Positions 1 through 9,587 of a stretch of DNA of 9,848 bases are shown one piece after another. The first letter of the stretch is position 1. The number at the start of each line of letters is the position of its first letter. The position numbers were made by a program, and so were the translations under genes. The notes beneath the pieces were generated by a model that saw only the letters and a list, made by a program, of their open reading frames with translations, was not told the origin of the DNA and made no database searches. This stretch comes from Pseudomonadota bacterium (GTDB lineage Bacteria > Pseudomonadota > Alphaproteobacteria > Rhizobiales > Rhizobiaceae). Where the stretch lies: positions 1-9,848 of the forward strand of contig JAEZXF010000359.1 of assembly GCA_023419995.1 (NCBI GenBank), read 5' to 3'.

Positions 1-191
1 CTGCCGCGCCGTCCCAGCGCCATAAGCCAGGCCATGGCGTCGTCGGGCGTGAAGCCGGTTATGCGCATGTCCAACGACAGCAGGCCGCCGCTCAGGCGCT
101 CGAAATAGAGGAATTCCAGCGCCGTCATGGCCAGGAAGACCACAACCGAGGCAAGGCTGAGCGCCGCTGCGTGGCGGGAAAGGCCGGTCAC
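1..191 (-). CDS. Hypothetical membrane protein, N-terminal part only
   Basis: I do not recognise this gene. The frame is open from just after guaB to the window edge, so only about 63 N-terminal residues are visible. A strongly hydrophobic stretch at about residues 8-30 (AAALSLASVVVFLAMTALEF and on) looks like one transmembrane helix or an uncleaved signal anchor. It is followed by a more polar part containing DMRITGF and AMAWLMALG. I chose the GTG at 189-191 because it keeps the whole hydrophobic helix and has a GGA about five bases upstream. The ATG at 126-128 would cut the helix in half. The frame is also open further upstream into the end of guaB, so a rarer start cannot be excluded. It lies 34 bases after the guaB stop on the same strand and could be co-transcribed with guaB. 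The product is inferred only from hydrophobicity. Confidence 0.5.
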   Translation of the reverse strand, partial: MTGLSRHAAALSLASVVVFLAMTALEFLYFERLSGGLLSLDMRITGFTPDDAMAWLMALGRRG

Positions 192-225
192 CGCATCCAG
201 AAATTGTCCCGCCTGCGCCGGCCGA

Positions 226-1728
226 TCAGGCTCCGCCAGGGTAGTTGGGGCTTTCGCGGGTGATCGTGACGTCATGGGCGTGGCTTTCACGAAGGCCGGC
301 GTTCGAAATGCGCACAAAGGTGGCGCGCTCGCGGAAATCGGCAAGATCGCGAGCACCGACATAACCCATAGCGGCTTTCAGCCCGCCCGCAAGCTGGTGC
401 AGCACGCCGCCCACCGGTCCCTTGTAGGGAACCTGGCCTTCGATGCCTTCGGGAACCAGTTTCAGCGTGTCGCGCACTTCCGCCTGGAAGTAGCGGTCGG
501 CCGAGCCGCGCGCCATGGCGCCGACCGAGCCCATGCCGCGATAGGCCTTGAACGAGCGTCCCTGATGCAGGTAGACCTCGCCGGGGCTCTCGTCCGTGCC
601 GGCGAGCAGCGAGCCGACCATGGCGGCCGACGCGCCGGCGGCAAGCGCCTTGGCGAGGTCGCCCGAGAACTTGATGCCGCCGTCGGCGATGATGCCGAGG
701 CCAGCCTTGTCGGCCTCCTCCACCGCCGACATGATCGCCGAGAGCTGCGGCACGCCGACGCCGGCGACGATGCGCGTGGTGCAGATCGAGCCCGGCCCGA
801 TGCCGACCTTGACCGCGTCCGCGCCCGCGTCGATCAGCGCCCTGGTGCCCTCGGCGGTGGCGACGTTGCCGGCGATGATGCGCACGGCGTTGGACAGCTT
901 CTTGGCCTGCTCGACCGCGTCGAGCACGCGCTGCGAATGGCCGTGGGCGGTGTCGATGACGAGAAGGTCGACGCCGGCGTCGATCAGCCGCTCGGCGCGC
1001 TCCATGCCGTCGTCGCCGACGCTGGTGGCGGCCGCGACCCGAAGCCGCCCCTGCGCGTCCTTCGACGCGTTGGGGTTGAGCTGCGACTTCTCGATGTCCT
1101 TGACGGTGACGAGGCCGACGCAGTGGCCGGCGGGATCGACCACCAGCAGCTTTTCGATGCGGTGCTGGTGCAGCAGCCGCTTGGCCTCGTCCTGCTCGAC
1201 GTTCTCGGTGACGGTGATGAGGCGCTCGTGCGTCATCAGCTCGCGCACCTTCTGCTTCGGGTCGGAAGCGAAGCGCACGTCGCGGTTGGTCAGGATGCCG
1301 ATGAGCTTGCCGGTGGTGTGGCCGCCGGTGCCGCCGTTCTCGACCACGGGGATGCCGGAAATCCCGTGTGCCCGCATCAGCGCCTGCGCGTCTCCCAGGG
1401 TGGCGTCGGGGCCGATGGTCAGCGGGTTGACCACCATGCCGCTCTCGAACTTCTTGACCTGGCGCACCTGCTCGGCCTGCTCCTCGGGCGAGAAGTTGCG
1501 GTGGATGACGCCGATGCCGCCGGCCTGCGCCATGGCGATGGCGAGGCGCGCGTCGGTGACCGTGTCCATCGCCGCCGACAGGATCGGGATGTTCAGGTCG
1601 ATGTCGCGGGCGATGCGGGTGGCGACATCGGTCTGGCCGGGCATGACCTCGGAGTGGCCAGGCTGCAGCAGCACGTCGTCGAAGGTGAGCGCCAGCGCGC
1701 CGGTTGCGGTCTCGATGATTCTTGCCAT
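226..1728 (-). CDS. guaB: Inosine-5'-monophosphate dehydrogenase (IMPDH)
   Basis: IMPDH oxidises IMP to XMP with NAD+, the committed step to GMP in the cytosol. The 500-residue protein has the family's usual length. The N-terminal part of the TIM barrel starts with [11 protein letters not shown] (about residues 14-24). Two CBS domains are inserted at about 95-215. The barrel then resumes, with the catalytic loop [15 protein letters not shown] at 311-325 (Cys316 is the nucleophile), the IMP phosphate-binding DGGI (349-352) and GMGSVGAM (398-405), the Arg412-Tyr413 pair in DRYFQ, and the flap end LVPEGIEG. The C-terminus [12 protein letters not shown] is typical of GuaB. I chose the ATG at 1726-1728 because it begins the conserved MARIIE and has AAGGA a few bases upstream. 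The frame runs 45 codons further upstream but that part is low-complexity and unlike the family. It is divergent from the Hsp70-like gene; a small membrane-protein gene follows on the same strand. Confidence 0.97.
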   Translation of the reverse strand: MARIIETATGALALTFDDVLLQPGHSEVMPGQTDVATRIARDIDLNIPILSAAMDTVTDARLAIAMAQAGGIGVIHRNFSPEEQAEQVRQVKKFESGMVVNPLTIGPDATLGDAQALMRAHGISGIPVVENGGTGGHTTGKLIGILTNRDVRFASDPKQKVRELMTHERLITVTENVEQDEAKRLLHQHRIEKLLVVDPAGHCVGLVTVKDIEKSQLNPNASKDAQGRLRVAAATSVGDDGMERAERLIDAGVDLLVIDTAHGHSQRVLDAVEQAKKLSNAVRIIAGNVATAEGTRALIDAGADAVKVGIGPGSICTTRIVAGVGVPQLSAIMSAVEEADKAGLGIIADGGIKFSGDLAKALAAGASAAMVGSLLAGTDESPGEVYLHQGRSFKAYRGMGSVGAMARGSADRYFQAEVRDTLKLVPEGIEGQVPYKGPVGGVLHQLAGGLKAAMGYVGARDLADFRERATFVRISNAGLRESHAHDVTITRESPNYPGGA

Positions 1729-2015
1729 TGCCGATCCTTGGACGTTCGGGTGCGCGGGAGGAGCGCTCTGGCCCAGGGGCCGGCGGCGACTCGATTTCTC
1801 CCTTTCAGGATGGCAGCGGCTGGTAACACGCTTGTGGCGGAAAGAAAAGCGCCGCGTGGCCATGACGGCGGGGTTTCCCGCCGCAAGGCGCGCGAGAGCG
1901 GACGCAACGGGTTCACCCTTTCGTCATGATTGGGCCGTAGGGGAGACGCCCTTCCTGATCGTCCGCCTTTCGGGGTGCCGTCCGCGCCCCGACCCTGTCC
2001 CGAGAGCCGTCCTTC
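1729..2015. other. Divergent intergenic region, guaB leader
   Basis: This 287-base gap separates the divergent starts of guaB and the Hsp70-like gene, so it should hold both promoters. I cannot identify convincing -35/-10 pairs for either gene. The guaB Shine-Dalgarno AAGGA lies at about 1735-1739. A short stem (GGCGGG at 1867-1872 paired with CCCGCC at 1877-1882, four-base loop) falls in the presumed guaB leader. No known riboswitch architecture is recognisable by eye, and no small coding gene with a good ribosome site is evident. Confidence 0.5.
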
Positions 2016-3275
2016 ATGAGCCGTCTTCATTGTGGCGTCGATTTCGGCACCACCAACTCCACCGTCGGCCTGTGCGCGGCGGACGGCGACCCGTTCCTGA
2101 TTCCCGTCGAAGGGGCGCACCTCACCATCCCCTCGGCGCTGTTCTTCAGCCTCGAGGACGGCAGCGTGCATTTCGGCCGCTCGGCCGTCCACGAATATAT
2201 GGACGGCGCGGAGGGGCGCTTCATGCGGGCGCTGAAGTCGATCCTCGGCACCAGCCTGATGAAGGAGACCACGCAGGTCGGCCGCAACCGCATGACCTTC
2301 CAGAGGCTGGTCGGCCGCTTCCTCCGCCATCTGCGGGAACGCCTCGAACAGCAGCCCGGCGGCATGCCGGACCATGTCGTGCTGGGCCGGCCCGTCTTCT
2401 TCGTCGACGGCGACGAGGCCGCCGACCGCACCGCGCAGGACCAGCTTGAAGCCGCCGCGCTCGCCGAGGGCTTCAGGCATGTCGAGTTCCAGTTCGAGCC
2501 GGTCGCGGCGGCGCTCCACTTCGAGCGCACGCTGGGCGAGGAAGCGCTCGCGCTGGTGGTCGACATCGGCGGCGGCACGTCGGACTTTTCCGTTCTGCGG
2601 CTGTCGCCGGAGCGGGCACGCGCGACGGACCGGCGCGACGACATCCTGAGCACCTCGGGCGTCCATGTCGGCGGCACCGATTTCGACCGCCGCCTCAGCA
2701 TCGCGCGGGTCATGCCGCATATGGGGCTCGGCACCAGGACCAGCGACGGCAAGCGGCACCTGCCGGTCTGGTACTTCAACGACATGGCCACCTGGCACAG
2801 GATCAACCAGCTCTACACGGCGAAGATCCTGCGCGACATCCAGTCGCTGGCGCGCGAGGCGGCCGAGCCGGAAAAGCTCGCCCGCTACGAGCATCTGCTC
2901 GTCCATCGCTCGGGCCACCGGCTGGCGGCGCAGGTGGAGAAGGCCAAGATCGAGCTGACCGACGCGGCCGACGCCGTCATCGCCCTCCACGAGCCCGGCC
3001 TGTCGCTCGCCCTGCCCGTCAGCCGCGTCGCGTTCGAGACGGCGAGCGCCGAGCTGGTGGCAAGGATCGGCGCGGCGATCGACGCCGCGCTTGCAGGCGC
3101 CGGCGTGGCGGCCGAAGCCATCGAGACCGTGATCCTGACCGGCGGCGGCGCGCAGGTCCCGCTGGTGCGGGCTGCCGCCACCTCGCGCTTCCCCGCTGCC
3201 CGCATCGCCCAGTCAGACCAGTTCGGATCGGTCGGGCTGGGGCTCGCCGTCGACGCGGCGCGACGCTTCGCCTGA
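2016..3275 (+). CDS. yegD: YegD-type short Hsp70 family ATPase
   Basis: This is an actin/Hsp70-fold ATPase resembling E. coli YegD, whose cellular role is poorly known. At 419 residues it holds essentially only the nucleotide-binding domain; classical DnaK is about 640. Visible motifs are phosphate loop 1 [12 protein letters not shown] (7-18), GRPVFF (125-130), [10 protein letters not shown] (161-170), phosphate loop 2 [16 protein letters not shown] (179-194), the connect motif [13 protein letters not shown] (215-227), VEKAKIELT (307-315) and the adenosine motif [13 protein letters not shown] (372-384). It ends with [12 protein letters not shown], as in YegD. No substrate-binding domain, lid, signal peptide or membrane segment is present. 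The ATG start places the first ATP motif at residue 7, as expected, although the upstream ribosome site is weak (a GAGAG about 12 bases before). It is divergent from guaB and convergent with glpK, with no DnaJ or GrpE gene beside it, so the client and partner are unknown. Family call is strong; function is open. Confidence 0.9.
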   Translation: MSRLHCGVDFGTTNSTVGLCAADGDPFLIPVEGAHLTIPSALFFSLEDGSVHFGRSAVHEYMDGAEGRFMRALKSILGTSLMKETTQVGRNRMTFQRLVGRFLRHLRERLEQQPGGMPDHVVLGRPVFFVDGDEAADRTAQDQLEAAALAEGFRHVEFQFEPVAAALHFERTLGEEALALVVDIGGGTSDFSVLRLSPERARATDRRDDILSTSGVHVGGTDFDRRLSIARVMPHMGLGTRTSDGKRHLPVWYFNDMATWHRINQLYTAKILRDIQSLAREAAEPEKLARYEHLLVHRSGHRLAAQVEKAKIELTDAADAVIALHEPGLSLALPVSRVAFETASAELVARIGAAIDAALAGAGVAAEAIETVILTGGGAQVPLVRAAATSRFPAARIAQSDQFGSVGLGLAVDAARRFA

Positions 3276-3277
3276 GC

Positions 3278-3309
3278 GCGCTTCGGGTTTCACGGAAGCT
3301 CCGAAGCGC
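3278..3309. terminator. Inverted repeat between convergent genes, possible bidirectional terminator
   Basis: A perfect 9-base inverted repeat, GCGCTTCGG (3278-3286) and CCGAAGCGC (3301-3309), with a 14-base loop, starts three bases after the yegD-like stop codon and lies 32 bases beyond the glpK stop on the other strand. Its position between two convergent genes suits transcription termination for both. No T-run follows on either strand, so it is not a canonical intrinsic terminator; the role is inferred. Confidence 0.4.
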
Positions 3310-3341
3310 CCCGTCTCCCTGTCTTTGCGCCGATCCGGCCG

Positions 3342-4832
<1,491 letters not shown>

Positions 4833-4855
4833 GTCCCCTCCCTTGCGCCTTTCGC

Positions 4856-6355
4856 CTACGCGGCCCGCATGAACGCCTCGACCGCCGCGCTTTCCTCCGC
4901 GCCCAGCCTGAGGCCGAGCTTGGTGCGCCGCCACAGCACGTCCTCGGCTGTCAGCGCCCATTCGGTCGCCATCAGGTAGCGCAGCTCGGCCTCGTAGAGG
5001 TCGGCGCCGAAATGGCGGCCGAGGGCTGCGTACGAGGCGGCATCGCCCAGAAGGACGCGGGCGCGCGTGCCGTAGAGCCGCACCAGCCGCCGCGCGTGGC
5101 CCGGCGCGAGAAAGGGATAGTCGGCGGCAAGGCGCGCGATCTCGGCCTCGAACGCGGCGACGGGGAAATCGCCGCCGGGCAGCGGCGCATCCGCCGTCCA
5201 GCCCCTCGCCTCGCGGCCGAGAACGGCGCCGATCTTCTCGACGGCATGCTCGGCCAGCCGGCGATAGGTGGTGATCTTGCCGCCGAAGATGTTGAGCAGC
5301 GGCGCCTCACCCTCGCCGCCGTCGAGCTTGAGCACGTAGTCGCGCGTCGCCTCCTGCGCGCTCGACGCGCCGTCGTCGAAGAGCGGGCGCACCGCGGCAT
5401 AGGTCCACACCACGTCCTCGCGCCGCACGGGCTCGGCGAAATACTCGCTGGCGGCGGCGCACAGATAGTCGGCCTCGGCCTCGGTGATCGCCACGCCGCG
5501 CGGGTCGCCGTCGTAGTCGCGGTCGGTGGTGCCGATCAGGGTGAAATCGTCCTCGTAGGGAATGGCGAAGACGATGCGGCCGTCGGCGTTCTGGAAGAAG
5601 TAGGCGCGCGGGTCGGCGAACTTGCGGCGCACGACGATGTGGCTGCCCTGGACGAGCCGGACGTTGTGGGTTCCGGCCAGGCCGAGGGCGTCGGTCAGCA
5701 CGCGGTCGATCCACGGGCCGGCTGCATTGACGAGGAGCCGGGCGCACACGGTCCGGCGCCCGCCGGTGCGGACGTCCTCGACCTCGACCGCCCACAGCCC
5801 GTCCTCGCGCCGCGCGGAGACTGCGCGGGCGCGGGTGGCGATCTCGGCGCCGCGATCGGCGGCGTCGCGCGCGTTCAGCACGACGAGGCGGGCGTCGTCG
5901 ACCCGGCAGTCGGAATATTCGAAGGCACGGGCATAGCCCGCCTTCAGCGGCCTGCCGGCGGGATCGCCGCGCATGTCGAGGGTGCGCGTCGCCGGCAGCA
6001 GCCGGCGGCCGCCGATATGGTCGTAGAGGAACAGGCCGAGCCGCAGCAGCCAGGCCGGGCGCAGGCCCTCGTGGTGCGGCAGCACGAAGCGCATCGGGTG
6101 GACGATGTGCGGCGCGTTCCTCCAGATCACCTCGCGCTCGATCAGCGCCTCGCGCACGAGGCGGAACTCGTAATATTCGAGATAGCGCAGGCCGCCGTGG
6201 ATCAGCTTGGTCGAGCCGGACGAGGTGCCGCTGGCAAGGTCCTCCGCCTCGGCGAGGAACACGGACCAGCCGCGCCCGGCCGCGTCGCGCGCGATGCCGC
6301 AGCCGTTGATGCCGCCGCCGATGATGAAGATGTCGCGAACCGGGTCGTCGGCCAC
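4856..6355 (-). CDS. glpD: Aerobic glycerol-3-phosphate dehydrogenase (FAD)
   Basis: GlpD oxidises sn-glycerol 3-phosphate to dihydroxyacetone phosphate at the cytoplasmic membrane and passes electrons to ubiquinone through FAD. The 499-residue protein matches the usual length. It opens with the FAD Rossmann motif [20 protein letters not shown] (8-27), followed by [18 protein letters not shown] (43-60) with His53 and Arg57. Next come GPWIDRVL (213-220), [17 protein letters not shown] (265-281), AVRPLF (321-326) and [17 protein letters not shown] (357-373) with Lys360. The C-terminal cap domain is complete. I chose the GTG at 6353-6355, which follows GGGAGAGG by three bases. A TTG 14 codons upstream (6395-6397) has no ribosome site and would overlap the presumed -10 box. 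It is the middle gene of the glp operon, 82 bases after glpR, a gap that may hold its own promoter. Confidence 0.96.
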   Translation of the reverse strand: MADDPVRDIFIIGGGINGCGIARDAAGRGWSVFLAEAEDLASGTSSGSTKLIHGGLRYLEYYEFRLVREALIEREVIWRNAPHIVHPMRFVLPHHEGLRPAWLLRLGLFLYDHIGGRRLLPATRTLDMRGDPAGRPLKAGYARAFEYSDCRVDDARLVVLNARDAADRGAEIATRARAVSARREDGLWAVEVEDVRTGGRRTVCARLLVNAAGPWIDRVLTDALGLAGTHNVRLVQGSHIVVRRKFADPRAYFFQNADGRIVFAIPYEDDFTLIGTTDRDYDGDPRGVAITEAEADYLCAAASEYFAEPVRREDVVWTYAAVRPLFDDGASSAQEATRDYVLKLDGGEGEAPLLNIFGGKITTYRRLAEHAVEKIGAVLGREARGWTADAPLPGGDFPVAAFEAEIARLAADYPFLAPGHARRLVRLYGTRARVLLGDAASYAALGRHFGADLYEAELRYLMATEWALTAEDVLWRRTKLGLRLGAEESAAVEAFMRAA

Positions 6356-6366
6356 TTGCCTCTCCC
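6356..6366 (-). promoter_or_regulatory. Ribosome binding site deciding the glpD GTG start
   Basis: Read on the minus strand, GGGAGAGG (6359-6366) lies three bases before the GTG at 6353-6355. It is the only good Shine-Dalgarno near the glpD N-terminus, and it places the FAD motif at residue 8, which supports GTG rather than the TTG 42 bases upstream. Confidence 0.6.
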
Positions 6367-6396
6367 GCAGCAGAAGGGAAGTCGAATTATTCCGCA

Positions 6397-6424
6397 ATCA
6401 TAACGAACTGGAAACGAAAAACAA
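6397..6424 (-). promoter_or_regulatory. Candidate glpD promoter with GlpR-like boxes
   Basis: This lies in the 82-base glpR-glpD gap, which is visibly more AT-rich than its surroundings. On the minus strand a TATGAT (6397-6402) lies 16 bases downstream of TTGTTT (6419-6424), a plausible -10/-35 pair. Two copies of TTCGTT (plus-strand AACGAA at 6402-6407 and 6413-6418) repeat at an 11-base period, about one helical turn, between and over these hexamers. The same TTTCG/CGAAA words build the palindrome before glpR. I infer a GlpR-controlled internal promoter. The hexamers are imperfect and there is no experimental support. Confidence 0.4.
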
Positions 6425-6437
6425 AGCCGATCGCGAC

Positions 6438-7205
6438 CTATTCCACGCAGGCCTCGACCAGCTCGATCTCCGCGTCGCGGCAGATCGCGCGCACGGCTTC
6501 GTTGCGGCAGACATCGGTGATGAAGGTGTGGACCTGGGAGAGATGGCCGATGCGCACCGGCGCGGTGCGCTCGAACTTGGTGGCGTCGGCGACGAGGATG
6601 ACGTGGCGGGCATTGGCGATGATCGCCTGTGCGACCTTCACCTCGCGGTAGTCGAAATCGAGCAGCGCCCCGTCGGGGTCGATGGCCGAGACGCCGATCA
6701 CCGCGTAGTCGACCTTGAACTGGCGGATGAAATCGACCGCCGCCTCGCCGACGACGCCGCCGTCGGAGCCGCGCACCACGCCGCCGGCGATCACCACCTC
6801 GGTCTGGGGGAAGACGCGCATCCTGTTGGCGACGTTGATGTTGTTGGTGATGACCATTAGCCCCTTGCGGTCGAGCAGCGCGTTGGCGACGGCTTCGGTG
6901 GTGGTGCCGATGTTGACGAAGAGCGAGGCGCCGTCGGGGATCATGCGCGCGGCGGCGCGGCCGATCGCCTCCTTCTCGGTCGCGGCGATCTTGCGGCGCG
7001 CCTCGTACTCGACGTTCTCGACCCCGGACGGAAAGATCGCCCCGCCGTGGATGCGCGACAGGAGCCGCATGTCGCACAGGTCGTTCAGGTCCTTGCGGAT
7101 GGTCTGCGGGGTCACCTCGAAGCGGGCGGCGAGCTCCTCGACCAGAACGCGCCCGCTGTCCTTGGCCAACTGGACGATCTCGGCCTGGCGCGGCGGTAGG
7201 TACAT
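6438..7205 (-). CDS. glpR: DeoR-family glycerol-3-phosphate repressor
   Basis: GlpR proteins bind operator DNA and repress glycerol genes until a phosphorylated intermediate, glycerol 3-phosphate in E. coli, releases them. The 255-residue length is typical. Residues 1-57 form the DeoR winged helix-turn-helix, with LVEELAARFEVTPQTIRKDL (21-40) followed by RLLSRIHGGA (47-56). Residues about 75-235 form the DeoR sensor domain of the sugar-isomerase-like fold, with the phosphate-loop NIGTTTEAVA (98-107), IAGGVVR (139-145), DYREVKVAQAII (185-196) and VADATKFERTAPV (205-217). The ATG at 7203-7205 is preceded by GGAAGGGAA on its strand. It is the first gene of the operon with glpD and glpK, which makes the glycerol assignment strong within a family that also contains sugar regulators. 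A 33-base palindrome lies 16 bases upstream of the start codon, suggesting autoregulation. The ligand is inferred from family and context. Confidence 0.92.
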   Translation of the reverse strand: MYLPPRQAEIVQLAKDSGRVLVEELAARFEVTPQTIRKDLNDLCDMRLLSRIHGGAIFPSGVENVEYEARRKIAATEKEAIGRAAARMIPDGASLFVNIGTTTEAVANALLDRKGLMVITNNINVANRMRVFPQTEVVIAGGVVRGSDGGVVGEAAVDFIRQFKVDYAVIGVSAIDPDGALLDFDYREVKVAQAIIANARHVILVADATKFERTAPVRIGHLSQVHTFITDVCRNEAVRAICRDAEIELVEACVE

Positions 7206-7221
7206 CGGGGTTCCCTTCCTT

Positions 7222-7254
7222 TTTCGTTTTTCGCCAACCTAGCGAAAAACGAAA
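7222..7254. promoter_or_regulatory. Perfect 13-bp palindrome, probable GlpR operator
   Basis: TTTCGTTTTTCGC (7222-7234) and its exact reverse complement GCGAAAAACGAAA (7242-7254) flank a 7-base spacer. Each arm contains two TTTCG/CGAAA words seven bases apart, so the site offers four half-sites. DeoR-family repressors such as E. coli GlpR are known to bind palindromes built on TTCG/CGAA. The place just before glpR fits an autoregulatory operator for the operon. No T-run follows the arms on either strand, which argues against a terminator. Binding by GlpR is inferred. Confidence 0.65.
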
Positions 7255-7286
7255 GCGATGGGTAGCTTTTCTGCGCCGCTTGCGCT

Positions 7287-7410
7287 GCCCCTCATCCGCC
7301 CTTTGGGCACCTTCTCCCCGTGAACGGGGAGAAGGGACAAGCGGCAAGGTTGCGGCAGTCTCTCCTCTCCCCGTTCACGGGGAGAGGATGCCGGCAGGCA
7401 GGTGAGGGGC
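7287..7410. repeat. RIME-like intergenic repeat made of two inverted hairpin copies
   Basis: The element is bounded by GCCCCTCA (7287-7294) and TGAGGGGC (7403-7410). Hairpin 1 has 12-base arms (7310-7321 and 7324-7335) with a GA loop; hairpin 2 has 12-base arms (7363-7374 and 7377-7388) with a TC loop. The stems share CTCCCCGT/ACGGGGAG, and because the loops are complementary, hairpin 2 is a reverse-complement copy of hairpin 1 with a few changes. The left and right halves as a whole align as inverted copies, including the outer ends. This resembles the palindromic intergenic mosaic elements (RIMEs) known from rhizobia, but I match it by architecture only. It separates the mutase gene from the glp operon and could end or attenuate mutase transcription, though no U-tract follows. 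Confidence 0.7.
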
Positions 7411-7434
7411 GGCGCTGCCGTTGCCGATAAACCC

Positions 7435-9573
7435 TCAGACGTTCCTGCGCTTGCCTTCGAGCAGGTCGAGCACGGCGCGGGCGGCGTCGAGCACGTTGGT
7501 TCCGGGGCCGAAGACGGCGGCGACGCCGTGGTCGAGCAGGAACTGGTAGTCCTGGCGCGGCACCACTCCGCCGACGACGACGATGATGTTCTCCGCGCCC
7601 TTCTCCTTCAGAGCGTCGACGAGCTGCGGCGCCAGCGTCTTGTGGCCGGCGGCGAGCGACGACATGCCGACGACATGGACCTTCGACCTGACGGCGAGGT
7701 CGGCCGCCTCGCCCGGCGTCTGGAACAGCGGGCCGGCGATCACGTCGAAGCCGATGTCGCCGAAGGCCGAGGCGATGATCTTGGCGCCGCGGTCGTGGCC
7801 GTCCTGGCCGAGCTTGGCGACGAGCAGCTTCGGCGTCTCGCCGAGGTTCCTCGAGAAATCCTCCAGCCGCTGAACGAGGTTCTCGTATTCCGGCTCGCCC
7901 TCGTAGGCCTCGCCATAGACCTTGCGCACCACCTTCGGCACGGCCGAATGATCGCCGAAGGCCTCGCGCATCGCGTCGGAAATCTCGCCGAGCGTGGCGC
8001 GGGCGCGCGCCGCCTCGACCGCGGCCTCGAGGATGTTTCCGTTGCCGGAGCGGGCGACCTCGCGCAGCGCCTCGAGCGTCTCCGCGGCCTTCCCCGGGTC
8101 GCGCTGGCGCTTCGTCTTCTCGATGCGGGCGATCTGCGCCTCGCGCACGGCGCGGTTGTCGATGTCGAGGATGTCGAGGTCGTCCTCGCTTTCGAGCCGG
8201 TACTTGTTGACGCCGACGATCACCTCGTCGCCGCGGTCGACGGCCGCCTGCCGGCGGGTCGCGGCCTCCTCGATCAGCCGCTTGGGCAGCCCCTCGATGA
8301 CGGCCTTGGTCATGCCGCCCATCGCCTCGACCTCCTCGATCAGGGCCCAGGCCTTCTCGGCCAGCTCCGCGGTCAGGCTCTCGACGTAGTAGGAGCCGGC
8401 CAGCGGGTCGACCACCCTGGTCACGCCGGTCTCGTGCTGGAGGATCAACTGCGTGTTGCGGGCGATGCGGGCGGAGAACTCCGTCGGCAGCGCGATCGCT
8501 TCGTCAAGGGCATTGGTGTGCAGCGACTGGGTGCCGCCGAGCGGGGCCGACATCGCCTCGTAGGCGGTGCGGATGACGTTGTTGTAGGGGTCCTGCTCCT
8601 GAAGCGACACGCCGGAGGTCTGGCAGTGGGTGCGCAGCATCAGGGACGACGGCTTCTTCGGCCCGAATTCCTCCATGATGCGTGTCCACAAGAGGCGCGC
8701 CGCGCGCAGCTTGGCCGCCTCCATGAAGAAGTTCATGCCGATGGCGAAGAAGAACGACAGCCGGCCGGCGAAGTCGTCGACGTTCAGGCCCTTCTTCAAC
8801 GCCGCCCGGACATACTCGCGCCCGTCGGCCAGCGTGAAGGCCAGCTCCTGCACCAGCGTCGCGCCCGCCTCCTGCATGTGGTAGCCGGAGATGGAGATCG
8901 AGTTGAACTTGGGCATCTCCTTCGCCGTGTATTCGATGATGTCGGCGATGATCCGCATCGAGGGCTCGGGCGGATAGATGTAGGTGTTGCGGACCATGAA
9001 CTCCTTGAGGATGTCGTTCTGGATGGTCCCGGAGAGCTGCGCGCGCGGCACGCCCTGCTCCTCGCCGGCAACGATGAAGCTGGCGAGGATCGGGATGACC
9101 GCGCCGTTCATGGTCATTGAGACGGAGATCTTCTCGAGCGGGATGCCTTCGAACAGGATCTTCATGTCCTCGACGCTGTCGATGGCGACGCCCGCCTTGC
9201 CGACGTCGCCCTCGACGCGCGGATGGTCGCTGTCATAGCCGCGATGGGTGGCGAGGTCGAAGGCGACCGAGACGCCCTGCTGCCCGGCGGCGAGCGCCTT
9301 GCGGTAGAAGGCGTTCGAGGCCTCGGCCGTCGAGAAGCCGGCATATTGCCGGATCGTCCACGGCCGGCCCGTATACATGGTGGCGCGCGGGCCGCGCACG
9401 AAGGGCGCGAAGCCCGGCAGGCTGTCGAGATGGCCGACGCCGTCGAGGTCGGCCGCCGTGTAGAGCGGCTTGACCGGAATGCCCTCGGGCGTGTTCCAGA
9501 CCAGCGTGTCCGGGTCCGCCTTGACTTCCTTTTCGGCGAGCGCGCGCCACTTGTCGAGCTTGGGGTCGGTCAT
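7435..9573 (-). CDS. scpA: Methylmalonyl-CoA mutase (adenosylcobalamin)
   Basis: This enzyme rearranges (R)-methylmalonyl-CoA to succinyl-CoA by a B12 radical mechanism, feeding propionyl-CoA carbon into the TCA cycle. The 712-residue protein is the single-chain type with both domains. The substrate barrel contains [17 protein letters not shown] (65-81, Tyr67), [11 protein letters not shown] (201-211, Arg207), [12 protein letters not shown] (228-239, Tyr231 and His232) and [11 protein letters not shown] (314-324). The C-terminal cobalamin domain (about 580-705) carries [12 protein letters not shown] (587-598) with the DxHxxG motif and His593 as the cobalt ligand, then MSSL (637-640) and VVVGGVVP (665-672). 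The ATG at 9571-9573 has AGGAG upstream; the longer open frame runs into the gene before it and is rejected. It lies 14 bases after the pccA stop, so the two are surely one transcript. Sinorhizobium meliloti has the equivalent gene as bhbA. No epimerase gene or MeaB-type chaperone gene is in view. Confidence 0.97.
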   Translation of the reverse strand: MTDPKLDKWRALAEKEVKADPDTLVWNTPEGIPVKPLYTAADLDGVGHLDSLPGFAPFVRGPRATMYTGRPWTIRQYAGFSTAEASNAFYRKALAAGQQGVSVAFDLATHRGYDSDHPRVEGDVGKAGVAIDSVEDMKILFEGIPLEKISVSMTMNGAVIPILASFIVAGEEQGVPRAQLSGTIQNDILKEFMVRNTYIYPPEPSMRIIADIIEYTAKEMPKFNSISISGYHMQEAGATLVQELAFTLADGREYVRAALKKGLNVDDFAGRLSFFFAIGMNFFMEAAKLRAARLLWTRIMEEFGPKKPSSLMLRTHCQTSGVSLQEQDPYNNVIRTAYEAMSAPLGGTQSLHTNALDEAIALPTEFSARIARNTQLILQHETGVTRVVDPLAGSYYVESLTAELAEKAWALIEEVEAMGGMTKAVIEGLPKRLIEEAATRRQAAVDRGDEVIVGVNKYRLESEDDLDILDIDNRAVREAQIARIEKTKRQRDPGKAAETLEALREVARSGNGNILEAAVEAARARATLGEISDAMREAFGDHSAVPKVVRKVYGEAYEGEPEYENLVQRLEDFSRNLGETPKLLVAKLGQDGHDRGAKIIASAFGDIGFDVIAGPLFQTPGEAADLAVRSKVHVVGMSSLAAGHKTLAPQLVDALKEKGAENIIVVVGGVVPRQDYQFLLDHGVAAVFGPGTNVLDAARAVLDLLEGKRRNV

Positions 9574-9587
9574 CGCAAGGCTCCTGC

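Noticed and set aside
1729..1863. A 45-residue N-terminal extension of GuaB
   Set aside because: The extension is unlike any IMPDH N-terminus, and MARIIE at 1728 has its own Shine-Dalgarno sequence.
1867..1882. A short GC stem in the guaB leader as a riboswitch or attenuator
   Set aside because: A six-base stem is expected by chance in DNA this GC-rich, and no conserved riboswitch core or adjoining terminator can be seen.
127..1929. A 600-codon open frame on the plus strand opposite guaB
   Set aside because: It is antisense to an unmistakable IMP dehydrogenase, and its translation is Asp/Ala/Gly/Arg-rich low complexity, as expected of a shadow frame in GC-rich DNA. Similar long frames opposite glpK, glpD and the mutase (for example 3774-4979, 5012-6403 and 7402-9120) are rejected for the same reason.
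1593..2990. A 465-codon minus-strand frame crossing the guaB start and the Hsp70-like gene
   Set aside because: It overlaps two confident genes in other frames and has no family motif; the absence of stops is a GC effect.
6356..6397. A longer GlpD starting at TTG 6395-6397
   Set aside because: There is no ribosome site before the TTG, it falls on the -10-like hexamer, and GTG 6355 has a strong Shine-Dalgarno sequence three bases upstream.
7222..7254. The palindrome read as an intrinsic terminator of the mutase transcript
   Set aside because: The stem is AT-rich with no following T-run on either strand, and it lies 16 bases before the glpR start codon, where an operator is more plausible.
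7310..7388. Two near-identical units that might suggest a CRISPR array
   Set aside because: There are only two units, in inverted rather than direct orientation, and each is a hairpin; there is no regular spacer series and no cas gene.
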